Origin: Gallaecimonas sp045291545 | GTDB lineage: Bacteria; Pseudomonadota; Gammaproteobacteria; Enterobacterales; Gallaecimonadaceae | NCBI RefSeq assembly: GCF_045291545.1 | Contig: NZ_CP149514.1 | Location: forward strand, 1,364,001 to 1,428,000 | Direction of reading: 5' to 3' | Length of the DNA stretch: 64,000 nucleotides | Part shown: in pieces, positions 7,509 through 17,124 of the stretch | How the letters are laid out: every line of letters begins with the position of its first letter | Position numbering within the stretch: position 1 is the first letter of the stretch | Notes under the pieces: generated by a model | What the model saw: only the letters and a program-made list of their open reading frames with translations | Told to the model about the DNA's origin: nothing | The model's database searches: none | Made by a program: the position numbers and the translations under genes

Positions 7509-9899
7509 ATGCAGGTAATGAAATTCGGCGGCAGCTCACTTGCCAGCCCCAGGCATTTTGACACTGTGGTGGCATTAACTGAGCAAGCAATGACTGAAGG
7601 CCCTGTGGCAGTAGTTTTGTCTGCCCCGGCTGGCGTCACTAACCAACTGATGGCGCTTTGTGATAACACCGATACGACCTGCCTGAACGACATCATTACC
7701 CCATGGGCCACCGCCTTTCCTGCGTTAGCAGCGGCTTTAAAGCAGTGGCAGCAACAACTTCAGGCATGGTGCCAGGGTATTGAACTGTTGGGGACCTGCC
7801 CCGATGCCACTCGCGTAGCCATTGCCAGTGCCGGCGAACGGTTGTCGGTGCTCATTCTCCAGCACCGGATGCTGGCACATCAGCCTCATATCCTGGATCC
7901 GGCAGGCCTGCTACTGGGTTTCGGCCAGCCTTTGGATGCCCTGGTTGATCTCGACGCATCGCGTACCAAGTGCCGGGCATTACGCGATAACCTACCGGCG
8001 CTGGCATTGATGCCCGGCTTTTTTGCCGGCTTTCGTAATGGCGGCCAATGCTTGTTGGGCCGCAATGGCTCTGATTACTCGGCGGCGGTACTGGCTGCCT
8101 GTCTGGATGCCCAGCAGCTGGTGATCTGGACTGATGTTGACGGTGTCTATCAGTGTGATCCCCGGCTGGTGCCTCAGGCCCAGCGCCTGCAACAACTGTC
8201 GTTCTCTGAAGCGTTGGAACTGTCCCATTTTGGTGCCAAGGTCTTGCATCCGAAAACCCTCGGGCCGGTTAGCCGCTTTCAGATCCCCACCTGGATACGC
8301 TCCAGTTTGAATCCCAGCGCCCCCGGCACCCGTATTGACGGCCAGATTCAGGTAGCTGAACGTCCGGTCAAGGCGCTGTCCAGCCTCAGTGATGTGGTGA
8401 TGGTGTCAGTGTCTGGCCCTGGCCTCAAAGGCATGGTGGGCATGGCCAGCCGTATTTTTGCTGCAGTCAGTAATGCCGGGGTATCGGTTTTGCTGATCAC
8501 CCAGTCATCCAGTGAATACAGCATCAGTTTCTGCCTGGCGCGCTGTGACGAACGCCGGGCGGTAGAACATATTCAAGAGGCTTTCACTCTGGAGTTGGCC
8601 TCAGGCATGTTAGAGCCGGTACAGGTGCAACAGGACTTGGCGATCCTGACACTTATTGGCGATAACATGCGCCAGGCCAAAGGCGTGGCCGGGCGTTGTT
8701 TCACCCAGTTGGGGCGGGCCAACATCAATGTTGTGGCAATAGCCCAGGGCTCATCAGAGCGGGCCATTTCGGCGGTGATCCCGCAGGCGTCAGCCAATAG
8801 AGCGGTACAGGTGGTACATCAGGCTTTCTTTGACAGTGCTCTGCCCCTGGAGCTGATCGTACTGGGTTGTGGCAATGTAGGAGCAGCTCTCCTGCAACAG
8901 TTAGAAAAGCAGCAACCCTGGCTGCACCAGCAAGGTATGGCAATAAAGTTACTGGCTGTTGCCAACAGCCAGCAAATGCTATTCGCAGACAAGGGTTTAT
9001 CGATAGCACACTGGCAGGCGCAACTGGCGGAAGCGCCGCCACTATGCCTGGAGCAGCTGCTGGCACTGGGGCCACAACTGATGAACCCCGTGCTGGTGGA
9101 CTGCACCGCCAGTGACAAGTTGCCGGACCATTACCCGGCCTTTATGGCGGCCGGATTTCATGTGGTGACACCAAATAAAAAAGGCAATGCCGGTGATATT
9201 GCGCGCTACCAGACGCTGAAAAATACCGCCCGGCAACACCGCCGCCGTTATCTCTATGACACTACCGTCGGAGCGGGCCTGCCGGTTATAGAAACCCTGC
9301 AAAACCTGGTACATGCTGGTGACAGTTTGCAGCAATTTAGCGGTATTTTATCCGGGTCGCTGTCTTTTTTGATGGGCCAACTGGAACAGGGCGTGCCCTT
9401 CTCCAGCGCCGTACGGGAGGCTATGGCGAAAGGCTTTACGGAGCCTGATCCGCGCGATGATCTTTCCGGCATGGACGTGGCCCGAAAGGTGTTGATCCTG
9501 GCCCGTGAAGCTGGCCTTGCGTTGCAACAACACGAAGTCGCTCTTGCCGGACTGCTTCCGGATGCTTATCTGCAATTGGACAAAACGCAGTTTTTGGACC
9601 GGCTGGAAGAGCTCGATGCGTACTTCGCAACCCTGGTGGCCGAAGCCGCCGCCGAGGGCAAGGTGCTGCGCTATGTGGGTCAGATTGAACAGGGCCGAGG
9701 TCAGGTAGGGTTGATGGCGGTAGCGCCGTGGCATCCACTGTATGCGGTTAAAGGCGGAGAAAATGCCCTGGCCTTTACGACCCGTTACTACAGCCCCGTG
9801 CCACTTTTGCTAAGGGGCTACGGTGCCGGTGCCGATGTGACCGCAGCAGGTATTTTTGCTGACATTCTACGAACCCATAACTGGCTGCGGGAGGTCTGA
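7509..9899 (+). CDS. thrA: Bifunctional aspartokinase I / homoserine dehydrogenase I
   Basis: First enzyme of the threonine operon, 796 residues against 820 in E. coli. The N-terminal aspartokinase carries KFGGSS (residues 5-10) and NGSDYSAAVLA; tandem ACT regulatory domains occupy roughly residues 290-440 (MVGMASRIFAAVSNAGVSV and GRCFTQLGRANINVVAI). The C-terminal homoserine dehydrogenase begins with the Rossmann motif GCGNVGAALL near 455 and contains TVGAGLPVIETLQ. It phosphorylates aspartate and later reduces aspartate semialdehyde to homoserine. The ACT domains imply threonine feedback inhibition. Its stop overlaps the thrB start by one base (TGATG). Confidence 0.97.
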   Translation: MQVMKFGGSSLASPRHFDTVVALTEQAMTEGPVAVVLSAPAGVTNQLMALCDNTDTTCLNDIITPWATAFPALAAALKQWQQQLQAWCQGIELLGTCPDATRVAIASAGERLSVLILQHRMLAHQPHILDPAGLLLGFGQPLDALVDLDASRTKCRALRDNLPALALMPGFFAGFRNGGQCLLGRNGSDYSAAVLAACLDAQQLVIWTDVDGVYQCDPRLVPQAQRLQQLSFSEALELSHFGAKVLHPKTLGPVSRFQIPTWIRSSLNPSAPGTRIDGQIQVAERPVKALSSLSDVVMVSVSGPGLKGMVGMASRIFAAVSNAGVSVLLITQSSSEYSISFCLARCDERRAVEHIQEAFTLELASGMLEPVQVQQDLAILTLIGDNMRQAKGVAGRCFTQLGRANINVVAIAQGSSERAISAVIPQASANRAVQVVHQAFFDSALPLELIVLGCGNVGAALLQQLEKQQPWLHQQGMAIKLLAVANSQQMLFADKGLSIAHWQAQLAEAPPLCLEQLLALGPQLMNPVLVDCTASDKLPDHYPAFMAAGFHVVTPNKKGNAGDIARYQTLKNTARQHRRRYLYDTTVGAGLPVIETLQNLVHAGDSLQQFSGILSGSLSFLMGQLEQGVPFSSAVREAMAKGFTEPDPRDDLSGMDVARKVLILAREAGLALQQHEVALAGLLPDAYLQLDKTQFLDRLEELDAYFATLVAEAAAEGKVLRYVGQIEQGRGQVGLMAVAPWHPLYAVKGGENALAFTTRYYSPVPLLLRGYGAGADVTAAGIFADILRTHNWLREV

Positions 9900-10792
9900 T
9901 GCGTATTTTTGCTCCGGCTACCTCAGCCAATCTTAATGTCGGTTTTGATGTGCTTGGCGTTGCATTGCAACCGCTTGAAGGAGAGCCGCTTGGCGACTGG
10001 GTCAGTGCCGAATTGGCCCGACAAGACAGCTTTAGCGTCAGCGGCCCCTATGCTGACAGCCTTGGTGAGCCAGCCGGTAATGTTGTGGTTCAGGCCTGGC
10101 AGCGCTACCGACAGCTTTGTGGACAACAGCCGCCACTGGCTTTACACCTTCACAAAGGCATGCCGGTAGGCTCCGGGCTAGGGTCATCGGCCGCCAGTGT
10201 GGTGGCCGCCGTACTGGCCATTGACGGCCAGTGCCAACAACTTTCGACACAACAGAAGCTGGCATTGATGGCCGAGTTGGAAGGCCGGTTATCCGGCGCC
10301 GTACACTGGGATAACTTGCTGCCGTGTCTTTATGGTGGCTTGCGCCTTGGTGAGCAGGCTTTGCCGGTGCCGGACAACTGGCTATGGCTGGTAGCGTACC
10401 CGCCGGTGTCGCTGGAAACCCGGAAAATGCGGGCCTTACTGCCCGATACTATCAGTCGCAGTGCGGCCAGTGCCCAGGCGAGCCGGCTAGGCCAATTCGT
10501 CGCGGCGTTATATCGCCAGGATGGCGCTGGCGCCGCAGCACTGATGACTGATCCTTTAGTCGAGCCTTATCGGGCACCTTTGATTCCGGGTTTTGACGCG
10601 CAAAAAACCGCGCTTTTGCACGCGGGAGCTTTGGCCGCCGGGTTGTCTGGCTCGGGGCCAACCGTCTTTGCGGTCTTTGATGACATCAACAAAGCCCAAC
10701 AGGCCGCCGACCAGCTTCGTGAGTGGGCCGCTGGTGGTTTTGTCAAACTGTGCCGCACCGATATGCAAGGTGCGCGGCAAGCGGAGGCATAA
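9899..10792 (+). CDS. thrB: Homoserine kinase
   Basis: A GHMP-family kinase of 297 residues (E. coli 310) that makes O-phosphohomoserine for ThrC. The N-terminus RIFAPATSANLNVGFDVLG and the ATP-binding motif PVGSGLGSSAASVVA (about residues 88-102) are diagnostic. The C-terminal glycine-rich LSGSGPTVFA is also present. It overlaps thrA and thrC by one base on each side (TGATG and TAATG), indicating tight translational coupling. Confidence 0.97.
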   Translation: MRIFAPATSANLNVGFDVLGVALQPLEGEPLGDWVSAELARQDSFSVSGPYADSLGEPAGNVVVQAWQRYRQLCGQQPPLALHLHKGMPVGSGLGSSAASVVAAVLAIDGQCQQLSTQQKLALMAELEGRLSGAVHWDNLLPCLYGGLRLGEQALPVPDNWLWLVAYPPVSLETRKMRALLPDTISRSAASAQASRLGQFVAALYRQDGAGAAALMTDPLVEPYRAPLIPGFDAQKTALLHAGALAAGLSGSGPTVFAVFDDINKAQQAADQLREWAAGGFVKLCRTDMQGARQAEA

Positions 10793-12033
10793 TGCAGTTC
10801 TACAATCTCAACGATCCCAGCGAAAAAGTGTCTTTCAGCCAGGCGGTACGCCAGGGCCTAGGACGACAGCAAGGGCTGTTTTTTCCTGAAACGTTGCCTC
10901 GTATGGATGCCCGAGCTCTGGCCACCCTGCCCCGTCAGGCCCGCTACCTGGCCTTGCTGCGCCCTTTTGTCGGGGAGGATCTGAGCGATGATGCGCTAAC
11001 CGACATAATCAACTCGGCCTTTGGCTTTCCGGCGCCCATTGTCACCGCTGGCAAGCAACAGGCTTTGGAGCTCTTTCATGGTCCGACTCTGGCTTTTAAG
11101 GATTTTGGCGCCCGCTTTATGGCTCAGTGCCTGGCCCGTTTTCGCCGTGGCCCGGTGACCATATTGACGGCCACCTCCGGTGATACCGGCGCGGCGGTGG
11201 CACACGCCTTTTTCAAACTACCGGGCATTCGGGTGTTGGTGCTGTACCCTGCTGACAAAATCAGCCGCCCGCAAGAGCAACTGTTCTGCACCCTGGGGGG
11301 AAACATCGAAACCTACAAGGTTGCAGGTAGCTTTGATGACTGCCAGGCGCTGGTCAAGACGGCCTTTGATGACCCCGAGATTGTGCAGGCCTGCCAGCTG
11401 ACATCAGCCAACTCGATCAATATCAGCCGGCTGCTGGCCCAGATCCTGTACTTTTGGGATCTGGCGCTGGCGGTGCCGGATGCGGTGGTGTCGGTACCCT
11501 GCGGGAATTTCGGTAACCTTACCGCCGGGTTGATTGCCCAGCGAATGGGCGCGCCAATTCGCCGCTTCATTGCCGCCACCAATAGCAATGACACCGTGCC
11601 CCGCTACCTTAACAGTGGCCAGTGGCAACCCCATGCCACCGTCAGCACGCTGTCTAATGCAATGGATGTCAGCCGGCCTAATAACTGGCCCCGAGTCGAG
11701 GCACTGCTCGCTAAGGGCGCCGGGCCTGTTGCGGCGGTTGCGGTCAGCGAGCTACAAACCGAAGAAGCCTTGCAACAACTGGCAGCCGCCGGTTACCAAT
11801 GTGAACCCCATGGTGCGGTGGCTTACCATGCGCTGCAGGTATCACTGCAAACCGGTGAACAGGGGGTCTTTTTATGTACTGCCCACCCGGCCAAGTTTAA
11901 AGACAGCGTTGATGCCATCTTGGGCACCGATCTGCCCTTGCCTCCGGCGTTAGCAAAAACTCTGCCGGCCGCCAATTTATCTGTGCCTCTTGCCGCCCAG
12001 TGGCCACCGCTGCGACAAATTTTACAGGCATAA
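10792..12033 (+). CDS. thrC: Threonine synthase
   Basis: A PLP-dependent enzyme converting O-phosphohomoserine to threonine, 413 residues. The start at 10792 is set by GGAGG five bases upstream and the homologous N-terminus MQFYNLNDP; a longer frame reaching back into thrB is spurious. The PLP lysine is Lys103 in LAFKDFGARF, and TATSGDTGAAVAHAF is the phosphate-binding loop. It is the last gene of the operon and ends at a terminator shared with convergent cyoE. Confidence 0.97.
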   Translation: MQFYNLNDPSEKVSFSQAVRQGLGRQQGLFFPETLPRMDARALATLPRQARYLALLRPFVGEDLSDDALTDIINSAFGFPAPIVTAGKQQALELFHGPTLAFKDFGARFMAQCLARFRRGPVTILTATSGDTGAAVAHAFFKLPGIRVLVLYPADKISRPQEQLFCTLGGNIETYKVAGSFDDCQALVKTAFDDPEIVQACQLTSANSINISRLLAQILYFWDLALAVPDAVVSVPCGNFGNLTAGLIAQRMGAPIRRFIAATNSNDTVPRYLNSGQWQPHATVSTLSNAMDVSRPNNWPRVEALLAKGAGPVAAVAVSELQTEEALQQLAAAGYQCEPHGAVAYHALQVSLQTGEQGVFLCTAHPAKFKDSVDAILGTDLPLPPALAKTLPAANLSVPLAAQWPPLRQILQA

Positions 12034-12058
12034 AAAAAGCGCCTTTCGGCGCTTTTTT
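12033..12058. terminator. Bidirectional terminator between thrC and cyoE
   Basis: Stem aaaaaagcgcc / ggcgctttttt with loop tttc gives U-runs in both directions. It lies against the stop codons of both convergent genes. Confidence 0.9.
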
Positions 12059-12917
12059 AATTGGCGATGGCCACATCCACCGACATCATGAAGCTCAGTA
12101 GCGTCACCGTCAGAATGGAAAAACCAAACAGCTTTCGGGCCCAGGAGGTATCGTCCTGGGTTTTATAGCCTTTAATGGCCAGATGCAGCCAATAGGTGCC
12201 AAGCCCCAGCGCCACCACAAAGTAGGCATAGCCGGTGTAGCCGGTAATGGTCAACAGTAAGCTTGCCGCCAAAAAAGCAATAATGTAAGCAACAATATGC
12301 TTTTTGGTCACACCAATACCTTTGGCGACAGGCAGCACGCAAATAGACGCTGCCGAGTAATCCTTCAGCCGGAAAATGGCAATGGCATAAGAATGCGGCA
12401 TTTGCCAGAGGCTGAAGATCATGAACAGAATAAAGGCACCCAGATCCAGCTCATTGCTCACCGCAACATAGCCAGCCAGCGGCGGCGCTGCGCCGGAAAA
12501 GCTGCCAATCAGGGTGCCATGAACGGAATGGCGTTTCAGCAGCAGGCTATAAAGGCCCACATAGATGAAAAAACCCGCCAGGGTCACTGTTACCGCCAGG
12601 CCGTTGGTGCCCAGTGCCAGTACACAGATCCCCAGCACGCCCAGCAGCAAGCCGTAGGCAAGGGCTACCGATAACGGCAGTTCACCTAGTGCCAGCACCC
12701 GCTCGCGAGTCCGCTCCATCTTTTTGTCGATGTCACGGTCGATGCAGTTGTTGAACACACAGCCGCTGGCCACCACCAGAGATACCCCTAAAAGAGTACT
12801 CACCAGAGTCAGCCACTCAAAGCTGCCTTTGGCAGCCAGGAAAAAGCCGCCGGCAACGGAAATCAGGTTGCCGAAAATGATCCCTGGCTTGGTGATGTCG
12901 ATGAACTTTCTGATCAT
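12057..12917 (-). CDS. cyoE: Protoheme IX farnesyltransferase (heme O synthase)
   Basis: A membrane prenyltransferase of 286 residues that adds a farnesyl group to heme B to give heme O for the bo3 oxidase. The UbiA-family aspartate motif is visible as NNCIDRDIDKKMERTRERVL (about residues 56-75). A second polar loop, RLKDYSAASICVLPVAKG, is near 183-200. About nine membrane helices are apparent. It is the last gene of the cyo operon, 51 bases after cyoD. Confidence 0.96.
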   Translation of the reverse strand: MIRKFIDITKPGIIFGNLISVAGGFFLAAKGSFEWLTLVSTLLGVSLVVASGCVFNNCIDRDIDKKMERTRERVLALGELPLSVALAYGLLLGVLGICVLALGTNGLAVTVTLAGFFIYVGLYSLLLKRHSVHGTLIGSFSGAAPPLAGYVAVSNELDLGAFILFMIFSLWQMPHSYAIAIFRLKDYSAASICVLPVAKGIGVTKKHIVAYIIAFLAASLLLTITGYTGYAYFVVALGLGTYWLHLAIKGYKTQDDTSWARKLFGFSILTVTLLSFMMSVDVAIAN

Positions 12918-12968
12918 GAAATATCGCTCAAAGGAAGGATGGGGGCAGCGTTGGCTGCCCCCAGAGGC

Positions 12969-13298
12969 TTACATGGTGAGGCCGTACAGGTGCCACATGA
13001 TCCAGGCGGAACCGGCTACCAGAATAAAGGCAATAACACCGGTAAACGCAAAGGCGGTGACATTCCAGCGCTGCTCCGAAGAGGTATTCATGTGCAGGAA
13101 GTACACCAGCTGGATCAGCACCTGGGCAATGGCGGCCAGAGACATGGTGATAACCACCACAACCTTGGATGCCATACCCGGATACATGACCAGGGCAAAC
13201 GGGATCACTGTCAGAATGATCGACAGAATAAAGCCGTTCAGATAGGACTTGAAGGTACCGTGGCTGGCACCGGCAGCCGTATGAGAATGATCGCTCAT
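12969..13298 (-). CDS. cyoD: Cytochrome bo3 ubiquinol oxidase subunit IV
   Basis: A 109-residue membrane protein with three predicted helices, the small assembly subunit of the bo3 oxidase. The opening GTFKSYLNGFILSIILTVIPF and the central VLIQLVYFLHMN are family landmarks. Its ATG overlaps the cyoC stop by one base. It assists assembly of the CuB site in subunit I in characterised bo3 oxidases. Confidence 0.95.
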   Translation of the reverse strand: MSDHSHTAAGASHGTFKSYLNGFILSIILTVIPFALVMYPGMASKVVVVITMSLAAIAQVLIQLVYFLHMNTSSEQRWNVTAFAFTGVIAFILVAGSAWIMWHLYGLTM

Positions 13299-13912
13299 TA
13301 CAGGGCCCCCATCAGGTAAACGAAGGTGAATACGCAGATCCAGACGATGTCCAGGAAGTGCCAGAACAAGCTCAGGCTCTGCAGACGGTAGTTGTTGACC
13401 TCAGTCAGACCGTACTTGGCGACGTGGTACATCATCACCACCATCCAGACCAGACCCATGCTCACGTGCAGGCCGTGGGTACCGACCAGTGAGAAAAAGG
13501 CGGTCAGGAAGGCGCTGTGATCCGGGCCCAGGCCTTCAACGATCAGGTGATGGAATTCATAGATTTCCATCCCGACGAAGCCGGCACCCAGCAGTGCGGT
13601 GATCACCAGCCAGAGCAGCGTTTTTTGCTTGTTGCCGGCGTGTACGGCCAGCATTGACAGGCCGCTGGTGAAAGAACTGGTCAACAGCAGGAAGGTTTCG
13701 ACCAACACATAAGGCAGTTCGAAAATATCCTTGCCAGTCACACCACCAGCTGTGTGACTGTACAGAACCGCGTAGGTCGCAAACAGGGTCGCGAACAATA
13801 CGCAGTCGGTCATGATGTAAATCCAGAAACCGAAGACCTTCAGTTCGGACACATCGTGATGCCCATGATCATGGGCATCCGCGTTCAACGTTTCACTCGA
13901 CATGTTTGACAT
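13298..13912 (-). CDS. cyoC: Cytochrome bo3 ubiquinol oxidase subunit III
   Basis: A 204-residue COX3-family subunit with five membrane helices. It begins with a His/Asp-rich cytosolic tail (HDHGHHDVSELK), followed by VFGFWIYIMTDCVLFATLFATYAVL. The motifs FLTAFFSLVGTHGLHV and YRLQSLSLFWHFLDIVWICVF are typical. It lies three bases downstream of cyoB in the operon. Confidence 0.96.
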   Translation of the reverse strand: MSNMSSETLNADAHDHGHHDVSELKVFGFWIYIMTDCVLFATLFATYAVLYSHTAGGVTGKDIFELPYVLVETFLLLTSSFTSGLSMLAVHAGNKQKTLLWLVITALLGAGFVGMEIYEFHHLIVEGLGPDHSAFLTAFFSLVGTHGLHVSMGLVWMVVMMYHVAKYGLTEVNNYRLQSLSLFWHFLDIVWICVFTFVYLMGAL

Positions 13913-13915
13913 GAG

Positions 13916-15895
13916 TTATACCTGCGCCTTTGCTAACTGTTCCTGGTGAGCACCTTCGATCCGCTCGACTTCATCTACTTGTACGTAGTAGTCGATGTCA
14001 GTTTCAAAGGAACGGATGATGATGGTGGCAAAAATACCCACCACACCCAGGATAACCATCCACCAGATGTACCAGATGAGACCGAAGCCAGCGAGCAGCG
14101 AGAACAGGCCAACAAAGACGCCAGCGCCGGTGTTTTTCGGCATATGGATAGGCGTGATGTTGTCCGGCTTCTGGTGCGCAGTACCGTCTTCTTTAGCTTC
14201 CATCCAGGCGTCAATGCTGTGCACAACCGGGGTTTTCGCAAAGTTATAGAACGGCGGCGGCGAAGAAATAGACCACTCCAGGGTGCGGCCATTCCACGGG
14301 TCGCCAGTCAGGTCGCGGTTTTGCTCACGCTGACGGTAGCTGACGTAGAGTTGGACGAACTGCAGCACGATACCCATGAGGATGATCGCAACACCGATAA
14401 CGGCAACGTTCAGCCAAGGCGTCCAGGCAGGGTTGTCATAGTGGTTCAGACGACGGGTCATACCCATGAAGCCCAGGTAGTACAACGGCATGAAGGCCAG
14501 GTAGAAACCAACGAACCAGCAAGCAAAAGAGGCTTTACCGATTTTTTCGTTAAGTTTGTAGCCGAAGGCTTTCGGGAACCAGTAAGTGATACCCGCCATA
14601 ACACCGAACACCACACCACCGATAATAACGTTGTGGAAGTGAGCGATCAGGAACAGGCTGTTGTGCAGCAGGAAGTCAGCACCCGGTACAGCCAGCAATA
14701 CGCCGGTCATACCACCGATGGTAAAGGTGATGATAAAGCCTAGGGTCCACAGTACCGGTGAAGTGAACTGTACGCGGCCACGGAACATGGTAAACAGCCA
14801 GTTGAAGATCTTCAGACCGGTTGGTACGGCAATGATCATCGTGGCAATACCGAAGAAGGCGTTGACGCTGGCACCAGAGCCCATGGTAAAGAAGTGGTGC
14901 AGCCATACCACGAAGGACAGCAGACCAATCGCCACAGTGGCGAATACCATCGACTTGTAGCCAAACAGCGGCTTACCACTGAAGGTGGAAATCACTTCAG
15001 AGAAGACACCGAAACACGGCAAGATGAGGATGTACACCTCGGGGTGACCCCAGGCCCAGAACAGGTTGACGTACATCATCGGACTGCCGCCGAAGCCGTT
15101 AGTAAAGAAGTGGAAATCCAAATAACGGTCAACGGTCAATTCTGCCAGTGCCACAGTCAGCATTGGGAATGCGGCCATGATGATGACGGTGGTCACGAAG
15201 ATGGTCCAAGTGAATACCGGCATGCGCATCAGGGTCATGCCCGGCGCGCGCATTTTCAGAATGGTCACGAAGAAGTTAACACCGGTCAGGGTTGTCCCGA
15301 TACCGGAGATCTGCATCGCCCATATATAGTAGTCGACCCCTACCCCGGGGCTGAATGCTTTCTCAGCCAACGGCGGATAAGCAGTCCAACCGGTACGGGC
15401 AAACTCACCAATACCCAGTGAAACGTTAACCAGTACCACACCGACAATAAACAGCCAGAAAGAGATGCTATTGAGGAATGGGAAGGCAACGTCGCGGGCA
15501 CCGATTTGCAGCGGCACAACGATGTTCATCAGACCAATGATCATCGGCATGGACATGAAGATAATCATGATCACACCGTGAGCAGAGAAGATTTGATCGT
15601 AGTGCTCCGGTGGCAGGAAGCCGGGGTTGCCGTCATGGGCAACAGCTAGCTGCGAACGCATCAAAATGGCATCCGCAAAACCACGAACCAGCATGACCAT
15701 GGCAACAACGATATACATGATACCGATCTTCTTGTGGTCAATGGTGGTCAGCCATTCTTTCCACAGATAGGTCCACTTTTTGTGATACGTGATAGCACCT
15801 ACCAATGCGATACCCAACACGGCGATCACGCCCAGGGTCCACATGATAATAGGTGTATGAATGGGGATATCAGCCCACGTTAATTTTCCAAGCAT
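13916..15895 (-). CDS. cyoB: Cytochrome bo3 ubiquinol oxidase subunit I
   Basis: The catalytic heme-copper subunit, 659 residues (E. coli 663), about 15 membrane helices. It reduces O2 at the heme O3-CuB centre using electrons from ubiquinol and pumps protons. The CuB/active-site region WAWGHPEVYILILPCFGVFS carries the cross-linked His-Tyr pair, and the heme-ligand region HNSLFLIAHFHNVIIGGVVFG is intact. The gene sits two bases after cyoA. Confidence 0.98.
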   Translation of the reverse strand: MLGKLTWADIPIHTPIIMWTLGVIAVLGIALVGAITYHKKWTYLWKEWLTTIDHKKIGIMYIVVAMVMLVRGFADAILMRSQLAVAHDGNPGFLPPEHYDQIFSAHGVIMIIFMSMPMIIGLMNIVVPLQIGARDVAFPFLNSISFWLFIVGVVLVNVSLGIGEFARTGWTAYPPLAEKAFSPGVGVDYYIWAMQISGIGTTLTGVNFFVTILKMRAPGMTLMRMPVFTWTIFVTTVIIMAAFPMLTVALAELTVDRYLDFHFFTNGFGGSPMMYVNLFWAWGHPEVYILILPCFGVFSEVISTFSGKPLFGYKSMVFATVAIGLLSFVVWLHHFFTMGSGASVNAFFGIATMIIAVPTGLKIFNWLFTMFRGRVQFTSPVLWTLGFIITFTIGGMTGVLLAVPGADFLLHNSLFLIAHFHNVIIGGVVFGVMAGITYWFPKAFGYKLNEKIGKASFACWFVGFYLAFMPLYYLGFMGMTRRLNHYDNPAWTPWLNVAVIGVAIILMGIVLQFVQLYVSYRQREQNRDLTGDPWNGRTLEWSISSPPPFYNFAKTPVVHSIDAWMEAKEDGTAHQKPDNITPIHMPKNTGAGVFVGLFSLLAGFGLIWYIWWMVILGVVGIFATIIIRSFETDIDYYVQVDEVERIEGAHQEQLAKAQV

Positions 15896-15897
15896 TG

Positions 15898-16794
15898 TTA
15901 TTCCTCAGCACCCATTTCTTTTGCTGCAACGTCTTTTTTGGCTTGGCCATGGAAGCTACCTACGATTTTTTCGTAGAGATCCGACGGCGTTGCCGCAAAA
16001 TATTCAACTGGCTGATTTTCACTGGGTTTAGCCAGTTTCTGGTAACCCGCGAAATCCAGAGTTTTATTGCCAGCCTTCACCTGCTGAACCCAGGCGTTGA
16101 AATCCGCTATAGAGGGTTTAGCAATGGCCTTGAACTTCATGTCGGAGAAACCGCCACCGGAATAGTTGGCAGAAATACCGTCATAGGTACCTGGCTCATT
16201 AGCCATCAGGTGAAGATGCGTAGTCATTCCGGCCATGGCGTAAATTTGGCCACCGAGTTGCGGAATGAAGAAAGAGTTCATCACCGAACCAGAAGTGATT
16301 TTGAAACTGACCGGCACATTGGTCGGGATCACTAATTGGTTAACAGTGGCAATGTGCTGTTCCGGATAGATAAACAACCATTTCCAGTCCAGGGAAACCA
16401 CTTCAACAGTCAGCGGCTTGTTATCTGACGCCAACGGTTTATACGGGTCGAGGTCGTGACTGGATTTCCAGGTAATAACACCCAGAATAGCAACGATGAT
16501 AAGGGGCACACTCCAGACAATGGCTTCCAGCGTAGTGGAGTGTGACCATTTCGGCTTGTACGTGGCCTTGGTATTGGACGCACGATAACGCCAGGCGAAA
16601 GCGATGGTCATGACGATGACCGGCACCACTACCAGCAGCATTAACGCGAAGGCAGTAAGAATCAGCGACTTTTCATCGTGACCAACCGGCCCTTTAGGGT
16701 CGAGTAGTATTGCATCGGAATTACAGCCGGAGAGTAAAAACGCACCGCCAAGCGATAACATTTTCACAACACCGGATAATAGTTTGTTTTTCAT
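15898..16794 (-). CDS. cyoA: Cytochrome bo3 ubiquinol oxidase subunit II
   Basis: A 298-residue lipoprotein subunit. The signal peptide ends in a lipobox LLSGC with Cys24 as the lipidated residue, followed by two membrane helices (about 43-65 and 86-107) and a periplasmic cupredoxin domain. As expected for a quinol oxidase, the CuA cysteine cluster of cytochrome c oxidases is absent. First gene of cyoABCDE. Confidence 0.97.
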   Translation of the reverse strand: MKNKLLSGVVKMLSLGGAFLLSGCNSDAILLDPKGPVGHDEKSLILTAFALMLLVVVPVIVMTIAFAWRYRASNTKATYKPKWSHSTTLEAIVWSVPLIIVAILGVITWKSSHDLDPYKPLASDNKPLTVEVVSLDWKWLFIYPEQHIATVNQLVIPTNVPVSFKITSGSVMNSFFIPQLGGQIYAMAGMTTHLHLMANEPGTYDGISANYSGGGFSDMKFKAIAKPSIADFNAWVQQVKAGNKTLDFAGYQKLAKPSENQPVEYFAATPSDLYEKIVGSFHGQAKKDVAAKEMGAEE

Positions 16795-17124
16795 ATCATA
16801 ACCTCACCTCAATAACCTGCCTCGAGGAGACTCCGCCTGTCTTTTACACAGAAAAGGGTTTTCTAGCAGCTGGGCAATGTATCAAAAAAAGCTGATCGAT
16901 GACCAGTAAAAAACTGACCAACAGAGGTGGGGTTGTTTTAATTTGTGCGCTAATGATAATTAAATGTTAAATATGTTTAGTTAATATTAAATTCCATTTG
17001 TTTATTAAAACATCTTTCAAATAAGACACTACAAGAACCAGAATGTTGCATTATTGACCTGACGCATCACCAGCAACCCGTTAAGCTGTCAGCCTTCGTT
17101 AATTCTTAACATTCATGACCGCTT
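16795..17124. other. Divergent intergenic region cyoA / aldo-keto reductase
   Basis: This 330-base non-coding stretch must hold the cyo promoter and the promoter of the divergent reductase gene. It is AT-rich from about 16930 to 17045. It contains a Fur-like half site and several TGTTAA/GTTTA/GTTAA repeats (16965-16983) that loosely recall ArcA sites but lack regular 11-base spacing. I could not assign a convincing -35/-10 pair for either gene. Confidence 0.5.
16949..16967. promoter_or_regulatory. Fur-box-like sequence upstream of cyoA
   Basis: gctaatgataattaaatgt matches the 19-bp Fur consensus (gataatgataatcattatc) at 12 positions, including TAATGATAAT without a break. The second half is poor. 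Regulation of cyo by iron through Fur is known in E. coli, which makes the site plausible but unproven. Confidence 0.3.

Noticed and set aside
16966..16983. GTTAA/GTTTA repeats as ArcA boxes before cyoA
   Set aside because: The spacing between repeats is irregular (9, 5 and 14 bases) rather than the 11 expected for ArcA direct repeats.
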